The notes below the pieces were generated by a model that saw only the letters and a program-made list of their open reading frames with translations, had not been told where the DNA came from and did no database searches. 64,000 nt of DNA, taken from the NCBI GenBank assembly GCA_042663485.1, contig JBHTAF010000001.1, one strand, 5' to 3'. Origin of the DNA: Natronosalvus sp042663485. GTDB taxonomy: Archaea; Halobacteriota; Halobacteria; Halobacteriales; Natrialbaceae. Positions within the stretch are counted from its first letter, which is position 1; each line of letters opens with the position of its first letter. Positions 9,754-19,184 of this stretch are shown piece by piece. The position numbers and the translations under genes are program-made.

Positions 9754-9940
9754 ACGACAGCCACCACGATCATATCTCTGGCAAGGCCGACGCTGGACTA
9801 TAGCTGTTGTCATGTATCGTTAGAGGCAGGACGTGGGGCCGCGTTCTCGACGCAGCGGTGGTCAGCGTCTCGAAACGGGGTCGAACAAATACAGATTTCA
9901 GGCGGCCAACGACTCGAAACGGGTTCGAGGAACGCCGAAC

Positions 9941-10678
9941 TCAGGCCGCCGGTGTCTCGAGATTGTCCTCTTCACGAATCCGTTCTTCGGCGGCGTCCCG
10001 GTCTTCGGGGTAGCCGATGTCAGCCCGCCAGCCGTCTAGACGGATGGCGTCAATGGTCCGTCCGGACTGGATCAACAGGTCGATGGCCTCGCTGATCTCG
10101 TATTCGTCGCGGGCCGAGGGCTGAACCAGATGGCAGGCGTGGAAGATTGCCGGCGTAAATGTATAGAAGCCCGTCATCACGAGGTTCGACGGCGGTTCCT
10201 CTGGTTTTTCGATCACATCGGTGATCTCGCCGTACTTGTTGGTGTCACAGACCCCGTAGCGGGAGGCCTCCTCCCAGGGAACCTCCTCGACGAGGAACGC
10301 GGCATCGGCTCGCTGTTCGCGCTGTCGATTGACGACGTCGCTGAGGTTCGCCCGGAAGATGTTGTCCCCGAGAATTAGCATGAAGTCGCTGTCGACGTGT
10401 TCCTCGACAGTGAGGAGGGCGTGGGCCAGTCCCTTCTGTTCGCGCTGGTGGGTGTAGGTGATCGGAACACCCTGGAAGTCGTCGCCGTAGTGTTCGATGA
10501 TCTTTTCTTTCTCGTAACCGACGACGACGATGAGCTCGTCGGCGCCGAGGTCGACGACCTGCTCGAGGCAGTGGGTGAGGATCGGCTTGCCGGCGACCTC
10601 GACCATGCCCTTCGGTTTGTCGTCGGTCAGTGGGCGCAACCGGGTGCCTTTCCCGGCCGCAAGGACGACTGCTTGCAT
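9941..10678 (-). CDS. aglF: Sugar-1-phosphate nucleotidyltransferase, AglF type
   Basis: 245 residues, full length for the family. The N-terminal nucleotide-binding signature AVVLAAGKGTRLRPLT is present, then DKPKGMVEVAGKPIL, LILGDNIF (metal-binding Asp) and the substrate loop VIEKPEEPPSNLVMTGFY. From memory it is very close to Haloferax volcanii AglF, which makes UDP-glucose from glucose-1-phosphate for S-layer N-glycosylation. It probably supplies UDP-hexose to the island that follows. A TATA-like box lies 29 bases upstream. A dead copy of its first 70 codons is at 1352-1573. Confidence 0.88.
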   Translation of the reverse strand: MQAVVLAAGKGTRLRPLTDDKPKGMVEVAGKPILTHCLEQVVDLGADELIVVVGYEKEKIIEHYGDDFQGVPITYTHQREQKGLAHALLTVEEHVDSDFMLILGDNIFRANLSDVVNRQREQRADAAFLVEEVPWEEASRYGVCDTNKYGEITDVIEKPEEPPSNLVMTGFYTFTPAIFHACHLVQPSARDEYEISEAIDLLIQSGRTIDAIRLDGWRADIGYPEDRDAAEERIREEDNLETPAA

Positions 10679-10703
10679 GACATTAACGAATTAGGTCCGG
10701 TCA

Positions 10704-10711
10704 CAAATACT
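10704..10711 (-). promoter_or_regulatory. TATA-like box of aglF
   Basis: On the minus strand AGTATTTG is centred about 29 bases before the aglF ATG. The same block (tcacaaatac-ttcttgct on the plus strand) is retained in the dead copy near 1590-1610. Confidence 0.4.
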
Positions 10712-10745
10712 TTCTTGCTCGAGTTTACGCTCGAGCGACTGGGAA

Positions 10746-11243
10746 TTATTCCCGCGTGGACGGTTCGAGCGAGCGATCGACCCACCTAACAACTACGGCA
10801 ACGATGAGCGCCGAGGCGAGCACGACGGGATCCGAGGAGACGTACAGGTTCGGCGACGGGTGACGGAACCAGGTGAGCGGGTACAGCCAGACCCCTGACT
10901 GTGCGTCGGCGTACACTTTCAGCGCATCGAGCGTGAGATGAGAGAGCGCCCCCACGAACAGCATACCGAACGCTCGCTGGCGGCAGGTTCGAAAGCAGAG
11001 CGCGCCGATAGCAGCGAGGACGGCGATGCCGCCGAGCGTGTGGATTGCGTCGAAGTCGAAGGGAACACCTGTCGTGGCTTCTACTGTGGTGTTGGAAATG
11101 ACCAGTTCGATGCGGTTGAGGTCGGGCAGGAGTGAGCCAACGAGACCGACGGCGAGCCAGCGCGACGTGAGCCACTCGAGGCGCCAGCGCAGAATTGTAA
11201 AACAGGCGTAAGCCACGAGGACGTGTGTGAGGAGGTCAGCCAT
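10746..11243 (-). CDS. Membrane-bound metal-dependent hydrolase, DUF457/YdjM type
   Basis: 165 residues from the ATG at 11243. It begins MADLLTHVLVAYA and contains GSLLPDLNRIE, HTLGGIAVL and GALSHLTLDALK. These are the His/Asp signatures of the LexA-regulated membrane hydrolase family. About four hydrophobic segments are visible. The start overlaps the end of the upstream gene by 8 bases, so they are co-translated. Its substrate is unknown. Confidence 0.75.
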   Translation of the reverse strand: MADLLTHVLVAYACFTILRWRLEWLTSRWLAVGLVGSLLPDLNRIELVISNTTVEATTGVPFDFDAIHTLGGIAVLAAIGALCFRTCRQRAFGMLFVGALSHLTLDALKVYADAQSGVWLYPLTWFRHPSPNLYVSSDPVVLASALIVAVVVRWVDRSLEPSTRE

Positions 11244-11745
11244 CGTCGGGCACCTCTCGCGTATCGCTTGTAGCCTGAGGTTCGAAGCCAATTCCAGTAA
11301 CGTCGATTCGCCACTGCCGAAGGAAGTACGCGGCGGCGAGGAGCCCGCCAACGAGGGAAGCGAGGTGCTTGTACCTGGTAGCCGTCGGACTCTCGTTCAC
11401 AACGACGAACTCGTCGGGTGTCATGGTTCGATCGGTCTCTAGGACTCCATAGACCTGGACCACACCGCCGGGTTCGACTGACTCGGTAGGACCGTAGACC
11501 GTCAGCTCGAGGACGACCTCGTCGGCGTCGTTGGTCACGTGGATCGTCAGTGCGTCGTTCTCGACCGCGTGGACCTCGCCGAAGAGGAGTACCCGCTCGC
11601 CGGTGTAGGCCTCGACGTTCCCCTCGAACTGGTCGCCCGTCGGGTGGGGCCAGTGTTCGTCGTAGGTCGCCCCATAGTGGACCGCGAGTCCGACGGCCCC
11701 GAGGAGACAGATGGCGAGCAGTCCGAGACGGACCGCGGTGTGCAT
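11236..11745 (-). CDS. Membrane protein with extracytoplasmic OB-like domain
   Basis: 169 residues. An N-terminal helix (LGLLAICLLGAVGLAVHYG) is followed by a small beta domain (about 40-120). Its strands VLLFGEVHAVENDALTIHV and VVQVYGVLETDRTM resemble an OB fold. A second helix lies near residue 130 (HLASLVGGLLAAAYFL), and the tail is hydrophilic. It is translationally coupled to the DUF457 gene. Haloarchaeal, function unknown. Confidence 0.6.
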   Translation of the reverse strand: MHTAVRLGLLAICLLGAVGLAVHYGATYDEHWPHPTGDQFEGNVEAYTGERVLLFGEVHAVENDALTIHVTNDADEVVLELTVYGPTESVEPGGVVQVYGVLETDRTMTPDEFVVVNESPTATRYKHLASLVGGLLAAAYFLRQWRIDVTGIGFEPQATSDTREVPDDG

Positions 11746-12193
11746 CGTCTCTGCCGACTCACGGTCAGCACTTCGGCGTTTCGTTCTGCACTACTGGTGC
11801 TTCGACGGGATTTCTAGGTGTCTGTGGAGTATCCTGTTACACTGGGGAGTTATGCGCCACAATTCCCGGCTGGCGACCCGACCAGACCCTCCACTTCGAG
11901 AACGCCATACGTATTGGCGAGCGAGCGCTCTTTCGGGCGGTCTGTTTCGTCGATGAGGAGCCGATCGTTATCGCGCAGTCGCCTCCATAGTTGTGTGGCT
12001 GTGGACGACACTCCACGAGACTTCCTCACTTGCGTGAAAATATACAGGAGCAAACTAATGTGTGCCAACGTGATTCTCGCCTCACGTGATCGGAGTGAAA
12101 CGACCGAACGGCCACAACCGTTATGTGGATTGGTGTAAGCAATCCTGTAATTTCCAAAGACATATATCTTCAGAACACGGGTGCCTTACGTAG
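11746..12193. other. Intergenic with promoter of the sugar transferase
   Basis: About 450 bases with no convincing gene; weak frames on both strands near 11850-12070 have no recognisable motif. The TATA box catatatctt (12161-12170) is centred about 28 bases before the ATG at 12194, which fits a leaderless transcript. Confidence 0.55.
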
Positions 12194-13651
12194 ATGCTGA
12201 AGGGGTGGCAGTACCGAATCGTCAGCGCTAGTGGGGTATGTGCGCTAGCGATTACTGCCGTCCTCGTCGCGAACCATCCGATCCCACAGCGCCTGTTCAC
12301 GACGTACGTGCCGGTGTTCGACCGCCTCGAGCCGACGATCCTCTCGGGGGCGTCGTTGCGCTGGGCGGTGGCACTAAGTGCGATTACGGTGGTCGGGGCG
12401 CTGTTGCCCCTGTACAAGCCACAGCCTCGACGGGCCCTCGATACGATCTTCATCGCCGAGAAACGCGTGCTCGTAGCCGGATTGGCGATGGCGACGCTGG
12501 GGTACTTCAAGTGGTCCCACCGGTTGCCCCGCCAGACGCTCACGATGACCGTCGCGATTCTGGCCGTCGCGGTGCCGGTCTGGTTCTTCCAGGTGCGGCG
12601 ACGGCCGGCCGGCGAGACGGGTCGAACGCTGATCGTCGGCGACGACCTCCACCAGATCGAACGGGTCGCGCCCGTCATCGATGCACCCGTGATCGGCTAC
12701 CTATGCCCGACCCGGCCTACGGTAGCCGGGAAATCCGAGGCAGAAGTCGACGGCATTTTGACCGACGGTGGGACGGTCGAGGAGCACCAGCTCGCGGACC
12801 TCGAAGCGGCCATCGACGAGTACGGTCGCCTGGGCGCGATGACCAGACTCGGCGGGCTGTCTCGGCTGGAAGACGTCCTGGTCGAGTACGACGTCGACAC
12901 CGTCGTCCTGGCCTTCTTCCGGGCCGACCGCGCGGAGTTCTTCGGCGCGCTGGATGCGTGCCACGAACATGGTGTTGAGGCGAAGGTCCACCGGGAGTAC
13001 GCCTCGAGCGTGCTCGTGAACACCGGCGACGTCGGGGAGCTGGTGGACGTCGACCTCGAGCCGTGGGACCCGCTCGATCACGTGTTCAAGCGGCTGTTCG
13101 ACGTGGTGTTCACTGCTGTAGGTCTGATGATCTTCGGGCCGTTAATGGTGGTGATTGCGGTGGCCGTCAAACTCGACAGCCCGGGACCAGTGCTGTACAA
13201 ACAGCATCGAACCGCCGGCTTCGGCGAGACGTTCCCCGTCTACAAGTTCCGGTCGATGGTCCCCGAAGGGGACTCCGCTGAGCCCGTCGACGACGAGTCG
13301 AACGACCGGATCACACGTGTTGGGCGCGTGTTACGGAAGACGCACCTGGACGAACTCCCGCAGCTGTGGTCGATCCTCGTCGGGAAGATGAGCGTCGTCG
13401 GCCCACGGGCCGCCTGGACCGAAGAGGAGATCCTCCTTGAGGAAGACACCCCCGCTTGGCGCAAGCGCTGGTTCGTGAAACCCGGGCTGACGGGACTGGC
13501 ACAAATTAACGACGCGAAGAGCACCAATCCCGGGATGAAGTTGCGCTACGACCTCGAGTACATTCGTCAGCAGTCGTTCTGGTTCGACGTGAAGATCGTT
13601 ATTCGACAAGTGTGGAAGGTCGTTGAGGACACGTGGGAGACAGTACGGTGA
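12194..13651 (+). CDS. Initiating sugar-phosphate transferase (polyprenyl glycosylphosphotransferase)
   Basis: 485 residues. About four N-terminal helices are followed by a nucleotide-binding-like soluble part (LIVGDDLHQIERVAPVI). The C-terminal 190 residues are a bacterial-type sugar transferase domain with FKRLFDVVFTAVGL, DSPGPVLYKQHRTG-like, YKFRSMV, LRKTHLDELPQL and VGPRAA. The family transfers hexose-1-phosphate from a nucleotide sugar to a membrane polyprenyl phosphate, the first step of polysaccharide assembly. It opens the glycan island and is leaderless by its TATA box. Its GC-rich codon use resembles the left flank rather than the AT-rich genes that follow. Confidence 0.88.
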   Translation: MLKGWQYRIVSASGVCALAITAVLVANHPIPQRLFTTYVPVFDRLEPTILSGASLRWAVALSAITVVGALLPLYKPQPRRALDTIFIAEKRVLVAGLAMATLGYFKWSHRLPRQTLTMTVAILAVAVPVWFFQVRRRPAGETGRTLIVGDDLHQIERVAPVIDAPVIGYLCPTRPTVAGKSEAEVDGILTDGGTVEEHQLADLEAAIDEYGRLGAMTRLGGLSRLEDVLVEYDVDTVVLAFFRADRAEFFGALDACHEHGVEAKVHREYASSVLVNTGDVGELVDVDLEPWDPLDHVFKRLFDVVFTAVGLMIFGPLMVVIAVAVKLDSPGPVLYKQHRTAGFGETFPVYKFRSMVPEGDSAEPVDDESNDRITRVGRVLRKTHLDELPQLWSILVGKMSVVGPRAAWTEEEILLEEDTPAWRKRWFVKPGLTGLAQINDAKSTNPGMKLRYDLEYIRQQSFWFDVKIVIRQVWKVVEDTWETVR

Positions 13652-13675
13652 AATCGATACCGGGAATCATCGCAC

Positions 13676-14004
13676 TTACGCAAAGACGATTTCACCGGAC
13701 AGATCACGATTACTGTGGTGGACGAGAGTCCGGTCGATTCGTTGCACGAGTTCACCAACGTCACGACCGTGTTGTGAAACGAAGATGAAACCCGCGTGTT
13801 CGACGTCCGAGAACCGTGCCTCGACCAGCGAAAGAAAATCGTCGTCGAACGTCAATAGACACCAGCCACGCTCGATGGCGTATCTGAGATGTTCCTCGTC
13901 GCTGCATCCGAACGTGTCTTCCTCGACCGGTGTCGTAACGTCCCATCCATGACGGCGGAGCCATTTGGGACGGGTTTCCAGACGTTTTCACCGGCGTAGA
14001 TCAT
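13676..14004 (-). pseudogene. Decayed DUF5615 PIN-like toxin
   Basis: From the ATG at 14004 the frame reads MIYAGENVWKPVPN. After a one-base loss it continues as WLRRHGWDVTTP, EEDTFGCSDEEHLRYAIERG, WCLLTFDDDF and so on to VFA and the stop at 13676. This matches haloarchaeal DUF5615 PIN-like proteins (YADEN...LRxxGHDV...TxDxDF). The Asp of the usual A-D-E-N motif is Gly here. The frameshift and the lost acidic residue indicate an inactive toxin. Confidence 0.7.
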
Positions 14005-14243
14005 GCCGGAGAGTGTGTATTTTCGACACCCATCGTGTCCCGGAATTCCTCGATGTTGGCGTAGTAGTACGATAGTGCCGCTTTGGACGTCGGCGAGTGA
14101 GAGCGGCGGGTACAGTTCGATGATCTCGTCCGGCGAGTAGCCGCTGTGCTCATACGCACTCGCGACGTTCCCGACCCCGATTCTCGAGGCATGAGACGAT
14201 CGGCGAGTATTGAGACGGGCGCCGCTGTCACAATGGACGACAA
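14001..14243 (-). pseudogene. Decayed DUF433 antitoxin
   Basis: Three frame segments give a DUF433-like antitoxin: MSSIVTAAPVSILADRL, then SRIGVGNVASAYEHSG plus YSPDEIIELYPPLSLADV in a second frame, then KAALSYYYANIEEFRDT back in the first. At least two indels separate them. The stop TGA overlaps the toxin ATG (ATGA), the usual coupling of this toxin-antitoxin pair. Confidence 0.65.
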
Positions 14244-14511
14244 TCACCACCTTCTTGCCTCGTTTCGGGAAAGCATCGGTCCATGCGTATTCTACGAGTC
14301 GCACAGAAGGTCTACCCGGACGTGAAAGAGGCTCTTAAGTCATTAAAACTAGAAGAGACAACAGACACTATAAAAAAGCTACTTTAGAAGCGAAATCGAT
14401 GTTAGATGGACATATTCTTGAAGGAGGATTGTGATTATGAGATATGGAAATGAGACAGATTTCTCAGTATCTATCCAGTATTGATTGCCACAAGTATTCT
14501 TAATATAAACA

Positions 14512-15678
14512 ATGGTCTGGGAATTATTACTGAAAATTCTGTTCTGGGGAACTGTTCTGGGATTAGTCCATACATTCTTCTTGTATCCAATATCTCTCAA
14601 GCTCTGGACTCTGTTTCGAGGAGAAACTCGGTCAAATGAAGCAACTAGTTTGCCAAGCGTTGCGCTGATTATCGCAGCATACAATGAAGAGGATGTCATT
14701 GCCGAAAAAATTGAAAATAGTCTTCAACTGGACTACCCATCAGATCTACTCGATATTATAGTATTCTCTGACGAATCGAACGATAGGACGGACGAAATAG
14801 TAGTGGGATATGAAGAGCAAGGGGTTTCTCTAATTCGAATTGAAGGACGGGTTGGGAAAACCGAATGTCAAAACCGCGTTGCAAGCAAATCTGATGCAGA
14901 TTTACTCGTCTTTTCAGACGCCAATAGTATCTATGAATCTGACGCAATAACTGAACTCGCTCAAGGGTTTTCCTCAAATGTCGGTTGTGTTGTAGGCGAA
15001 TTACGATATCGAGACTCGAGTGCCGTCCAAGGCGAATCATTCTACTGGAAATACGAGTCCTGGATTAAGCGGCTTGAATCGCGTGTTCATTCGCCTGTCA
15101 GCGGGAACGGTTCGATTTATGCGGTTAAATCGGAATCGTACGTGCCTCAACCGACCGCTGCAATAAGTGATTTCACTGAACCACTTTCAATTATCCAAAA
15201 CGGAGAATTCGTCAAATATGCTCCAGATGCCGTCGCCTGGGAAGAAACAAGTGATTCAACAGCAACAGAACTTCAGCGCCGAATACGAATTGTTACTAGA
15301 AGTTGGAACAGCATAGCTAGTTTTCCCGAATTGTTGAATCCATTTCGTGACCTGCAATTCGCATACCAACTTTGGTCACACAAGATATTACGATGGCTCT
15401 CTCCCATACTGTTGATCATAGTTTTCATCACAAACATCGGTTTAGCAGCAACAGTAGATTCGATTATGTATCAATTGTTACTAGGTGGGCAGTTTTTGTT
15501 CTATCTGCTTGCCGCAATTGGTTGGCTTACAGATCGGTTCGATATTGAAAGCCCATTAGCTATTCACGTCCCGTATTATTTCCTTCAGGCAAACTATGGT
15601 ATGTTTCTCGGGTTAATGAATTTCCTACGTGGAAGGAACATCGTCGTCTGGGAAACAGCTGATCGTTCCGGAGAATGA
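14512..15678 (+). CDS. Family 2 glycosyltransferase, membrane bound
   Basis: 388 residues. An N-terminal helix is followed by a GT-A domain: VALIIAAYNEEDVI, VFSDESNDRTDEIV, GRVGKTECQN and LLVFSDANS (metal-binding D-x-N). Further on are SGNGSIYAVK and RRIRIVTRSWNS, a Q/R-xx-RW-like acceptor motif. Three C-terminal helices follow. The layout resembles poly-GlcNAc synthase-like processive enzymes. It probably adds a sugar to the lipid-linked glycan at the cytoplasmic membrane face. The DNA is clearly AT-richer than the gene before it. Confidence 0.85.
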   Translation: MVWELLLKILFWGTVLGLVHTFFLYPISLKLWTLFRGETRSNEATSLPSVALIIAAYNEEDVIAEKIENSLQLDYPSDLLDIIVFSDESNDRTDEIVVGYEEQGVSLIRIEGRVGKTECQNRVASKSDADLLVFSDANSIYESDAITELAQGFSSNVGCVVGELRYRDSSAVQGESFYWKYESWIKRLESRVHSPVSGNGSIYAVKSESYVPQPTAAISDFTEPLSIIQNGEFVKYAPDAVAWEETSDSTATELQRRIRIVTRSWNSIASFPELLNPFRDLQFAYQLWSHKILRWLSPILLIIVFITNIGLAATVDSIMYQLLLGGQFLFYLLAAIGWLTDRFDIESPLAIHVPYYFLQANYGMFLGLMNFLRGRNIVVWETADRSGE

Positions 15679-15762
15679 ATTGTTAGTATATTCTCAAAGA
15701 TAATCTTTAACTTTGAACAATCCGACTTAGCAAGTGATACTCACCATATTATTGGCTACTTA

Positions 15763-17151
15763 CTAATTATTCGCTCCTGACCCAATTGTGTAGCGCCAAG
15801 TATTCATATCACCAAGCGTTGCCCGTCCATCAATGATGACGGGAGGTCCATTTTCGCAGGAGTCTAATTCCTTCCATCGAATCGATTTAAACTCATCATG
15901 CGGTGTAACGAGTACGACAGCATCAACATCTAGTTGATAGATGTCTTCAGTTGTAATTGGTTCAACATTGAATTCCTCAAACGTTTCAAGGAGGGGATCA
16001 GCTCCATAGACTTCTGCCCCGAGTTGCGTTAGTTCTCGTGAAATTGGAATCGACGGAGAAGCTCGGATCTCCTCGACACCGGGTCGGTATGTCAATCCAA
16101 GAATCACTACAGTGGCATTTTCAACGTCAATGCCCTCTGTCTTTAGTCCTTCACATACTTTCGAGACGGTGAATTCCGGCATCGAATCGTTCACCTCTCG
16201 GGCAGTGGAGAGAAGCGGCGAAGGAGCGTCAAACGGTTTGATCAGGAAGTATGGATAGTACGGAATGCAATGACCACCCACCCCTGGACCAGGGTCGTGG
16301 ATATTACAGAACGGTTGGGTATTTGCGACCTCTATTGCTTCACGGACATCAATTCCAAGTTCGTCGGTAAATCGTGCCAATTCGTTCGCTAAAGCGATGT
16401 TGACGTCTCGATATACTCCTTCGAACACTTTTATTGCTTCAGCAGTTGTCGAATCTGAAACTTCAAGCACCCCCTCGGAATTCACTTCACTATAGATAAT
16501 AGATGCCGCTCGCGTACTTTCAGTATCAATACCTCCAACAACTTTCGGATATGCACCTCGAATATCCTTCAAGGCTCGGCCCGAGGAGGTGCGCTCAGGG
16601 CAGAACGCGACCCCAAACTCGCCCTCAGAGAGCGAAGACTCGGATTTTAGCTGTTCAAACACGCGCTCTTCTGTCGTTTTGGGCGGAACGGTACACTCGA
16701 TTAGCACCAAATCGCCTTCGTCTAGCCCCGTTGCGATATCCGAAATAACGGCGTCCAGGATAGCCAAATCGGGCTCTTTCTCATCAGTGATCGGCGTTGG
16801 AACGATAACTACGTGAACTGACGCCAACTGTGCTGCCTTACGGGGTTCCTTAGTTGCTCGGAGATCGTTGGATGTAACAAGTTTCTCAACGAGATCTCCA
16901 AGACCGGGCTCTCGTTTAATATGACTATTTCCACTCTGTATAGTCGCTACCACTTCTGGATCGATATCTGCTCCGATGACGTTTCCACAGGTTTCACCGA
17001 ATACTGACGCCAGGGGGAGGCCCATTTTCCCTAACCCGTAGACAGCAACCGGGATTTCACCGTTCAGGAAGGCCTCTCGTTGAAGCGTTTCATTGCTGTC
17101 CGACCCATAGAGTTTCGTGACACCGGCCTGTGACGTGTTGCTCTCACTCAT
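15763..17151 (-). CDS. UDP-N-acetyl-hexosamine 6-dehydrogenase (WbpA/WecC type)
   Basis: 462 residues from the ATG at 17151. The Rossmann motif is VAVYGLGKMGLPLA. VIVPTPI, the long helix region NIALANELARFTDELGIDV and the catalytic Cys in GVGGHCIPYYPYF are all present. The family oxidises C6 of UDP-GlcNAc or UDP-ManNAc to the uronic acid with two NAD+. The start overlaps the stop of the oxidoreductase gene (ATGAGTGA), placing it last of four coupled minus-strand genes. With those and the epimerase at 19872 it fits the first step of UDP-ManNAc3NAcA synthesis. Confidence 0.87.
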   Translation of the reverse strand: MSESNTSQAGVTKLYGSDSNETLQREAFLNGEIPVAVYGLGKMGLPLASVFGETCGNVIGADIDPEVVATIQSGNSHIKREPGLGDLVEKLVTSNDLRATKEPRKAAQLASVHVVIVPTPITDEKEPDLAILDAVISDIATGLDEGDLVLIECTVPPKTTEERVFEQLKSESSLSEGEFGVAFCPERTSSGRALKDIRGAYPKVVGGIDTESTRAASIIYSEVNSEGVLEVSDSTTAEAIKVFEGVYRDVNIALANELARFTDELGIDVREAIEVANTQPFCNIHDPGPGVGGHCIPYYPYFLIKPFDAPSPLLSTAREVNDSMPEFTVSKVCEGLKTEGIDVENATVVILGLTYRPGVEEIRASPSIPISRELTQLGAEVYGADPLLETFEEFNVEPITTEDIYQLDVDAVVLVTPHDEFKSIRWKELDSCENGPPVIIDGRATLGDMNTWRYTIGSGANN

Positions 17152-18121
17152 CAAAATTCACTTCCTGTATTTCGGAGTTGGCTATTCCTTCAATCTCTAA
17201 AGCTACTGCGAGCGCATCAATTCCATCCTGGACAGTAACTTCTGGTGTTGAGTTAGACCTTGCCGTCTCGATGAACGATTCAAGTTCTTTGCGTAGCGGT
17301 TCGTTAGTTTGAATGGTTGGGCGCTCCACAAGATTCGTATGTTTGAACCGTACGTCTCCATTCTTTTCGATGTATTCTGGGACCGAATTCCGGTGAATCT
17401 CTATCGACTGATCGATGTAATCAAGTTCGATGAAACACTCCTCTGCGGTGATTTCGAGGGTCCGGACTTTCTGCTGTGTCTTTCGGCTTGCAGTGAGTGA
17501 TGCCATTCGACCCCTACTAAATCCCAGGAGTGCCGAAGCATGTCGGTTCTCTTTGACACCAGCTGCTGTGACCGAGGAAGGCCTATCTCCGAAGAGGGAC
17601 AGAACAATATCGATATCGTGGATCATTAGATCCAAGATTGCACTATCCTTTATTTCTCGGTCAGGTGATGGGCCGAGCCGCTGTGCTCGGATACTGACGA
17701 TTGACAAATCATCGATAATCTCTTTTAGTGCGGTTATCGCTGGATTGAATCGTTCAATATGGCCAACCTGTACGGGTACATCTGCAGATTCAACCCGTGA
17801 TCGAAGATCCTCAGCACGATTGAGGTTATCCAAGACAGGTTTTTCCACGAACGTCGCAACATCTGCATCGAGACACGTCGTCACCATCTCGTAGTGAAAT
17901 TGGGTCGGGACGACAACTGAAACAGCATCGACAGTAGCCAACAGTTCGTCGCTATCCATCACCGATGTATCGTGCTTTTGGGCGAGAGTGCTTGCGCGTT
18001 CCTCGTCAAGATCAGAGATTCCGACGAGATTTACGTTCGGTATTTCACTATATACCCGCGCGTGATGCTGGCCCATCGAGCCAACCCCGATAACGCCAAT
18101 GTCCATTTCCTTACGGCTCAT
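17144..18121 (-). CDS. Gfo/Idh/MocA oxidoreductase (WbpB type)
   Basis: 325 residues. The NAD-binding motif IGVIGVGSMGQHHARVY is followed by the E-K-P signature FVEKPVLD and QVGHIERFNPA. In the Wbp pathway this enzyme oxidises the 3-hydroxyl of UDP-GlcNAcA to the 3-keto sugar. It overlaps both neighbours (11 bases with the aminotransferase, 8 with the dehydrogenase). An internal ATG at 18106 would remove five residues. Confidence 0.85.
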   Translation of the reverse strand: MSRKEMDIGVIGVGSMGQHHARVYSEIPNVNLVGISDLDEERASTLAQKHDTSVMDSDELLATVDAVSVVVPTQFHYEMVTTCLDADVATFVEKPVLDNLNRAEDLRSRVESADVPVQVGHIERFNPAITALKEIIDDLSIVSIRAQRLGPSPDREIKDSAILDLMIHDIDIVLSLFGDRPSSVTAAGVKENRHASALLGFSRGRMASLTASRKTQQKVRTLEITAEECFIELDYIDQSIEIHRNSVPEYIEKNGDVRFKHTNLVERPTIQTNEPLRKELESFIETARSNSTPEVTVQDGIDALAVALEIEGIANSEIQEVNFDE

Positions 18122-19184
18122 AATTAGTGATCACATCAATTATGTGTTTAATGTCGTTCGCCGATACAGTTGGGTGGGCTGGTAGTGAGAAAACCGTGTC
18201 TGCAGCAGCCTCTGCGTTCGGTGCCGTTGCTTCCAGATTCTCATATGCCGGTTGGTTATGAATACACGTTGGATAGTAGACGCCCGAACCGATATCTTGA
18301 CTCAAGAGATACGACTTGAAGTCGTCTCGGTCACTGCTCCGTACCGTGTACTGATGGTAAACGTGTTTCATGTGACTCGGTTCAGATGGCGTAACAAGTG
18401 ACGTCGATCTGAGTCCATTAGTTAGCTGTTCTGCGTTCTTTCTGCGCATTTCGATGAAGTCCGGAAGTTGCTGTAGCTGCACTCGTCCAATTGCAGCTGC
18501 GATACTGGTCATACGGAAATTGTGCCCGACCGTTTCGTGTTCATACGATCCCGTCCGACCGTGGTTAATGAACTGACGAAGGGACGAAGCAATATCGTCT
18601 CGATCGGTAACGATCATCCCGCCTTCCCCTGTCGTCATATTCTTTGTCGGATAGAACGAGAAACAGGCGACGTCTCCGATTGATCCAACCCTATCACCCT
18701 GATACATTGCTCCGTGTGCCTGTGCAGCGTCTTCAATTACTGGAATGTCGAGCTCAGTGGCAATCTTACAAATTGGGTCCATCTCTGCAGGGAGACCGTA
18801 GAGATGAACTGGAACAATCGCATCGATATCCCGTTCGTATGTTATTTTCCGTATTGAATCAGGATCGAGATTGTAGGTCTCTGGGTCGATATCTGCAAAA
18901 ACCGGTTCGGCGCCGGTAAAGCGGATTGCGTTCGCCGTCGCAATAAACGAAAACGGAGTCGTCAGAACGAAATCGCCATCACCAATATCGAGTGCTTCAA
19001 GAGCAGCGTGTAAGGCGGTCGTCCCGTTCGCTGTTCCCACTGCGTGTTCAACCCCGCAGTAATCAGCAAATTCGCGCTCAAATTCCCGGACTTCCGGCCC
19101 ATCAGCGAGCATTCCACTGTCGAGAACTGCCTCAACACGTTCCTTTGCTTTGTCGCTGATCATTGGGTTTGCAATCGGAATCAA
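18111..19184 (-). CDS. DegT/DnrJ/EryC1 sugar aminotransferase (WbpE type)
   Basis: 357 residues. AVGTANGTTALHAAL binds phosphate, and the PLP lysine lies in SFYPTKNMTTGEGGM. VIEDAAQAHGA supplies the Asp that pairs with the pyridine nitrogen. The family transfers an amino group from glutamate to a keto sugar; here probably C3 of the 3-keto-UDP-GlcNAcA. The likely start is TTG at 19184 (MIPIANPMISD), which overlaps the TGA of the acetyltransferase gene (TTGA). The first ATG is at 19163. Confidence 0.87.
   Translation of the reverse strand: MIPIANPMISDKAKERVEAVLDSGMLADGPEVREFEREFADYCGVEHAVGTANGTTALHAALEALDIGDGDFVLTTPFSFIATANAIRFTGAEPVFADIDPETYNLDPDSIRKITYERDIDAIVPVHLYGLPAEMDPICKIATELDIPVIEDAAQAHGAMYQGDRVGSIGDVACFSFYPTKNMTTGEGGMIVTDRDDIASSLRQFINHGRTGSYEHETVGHNFRMTSIAAAIGRVQLQQLPDFIEMRRKNAEQLTNGLRSTSLVTPSEPSHMKHVYHQYTVRSSDRDDFKSYLLSQDIGSGVYYPTCIHNQPAYENLEATAPNAEAAADTVFSLPAHPTVSANDIKHIIDVITNYEP

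Noticed and set aside
10397..10789. Plus-strand frame over aglF
   Set aside because: Antisense of a well-supported gene; its low-complexity Asp/Val/Phe sequence is an artefact of that.
11850..12068. Minus-strand frame in the gap before the sugar transferase
   Set aside because: Some coding look (RLRDNDRLLIDETDRPKE) but no family, start or neighbour support.
13852..14304. 150-codon minus-strand frame
   Set aside because: It spans parts of the decayed antitoxin and toxin in the wrong frames; described as pseudogenes instead.
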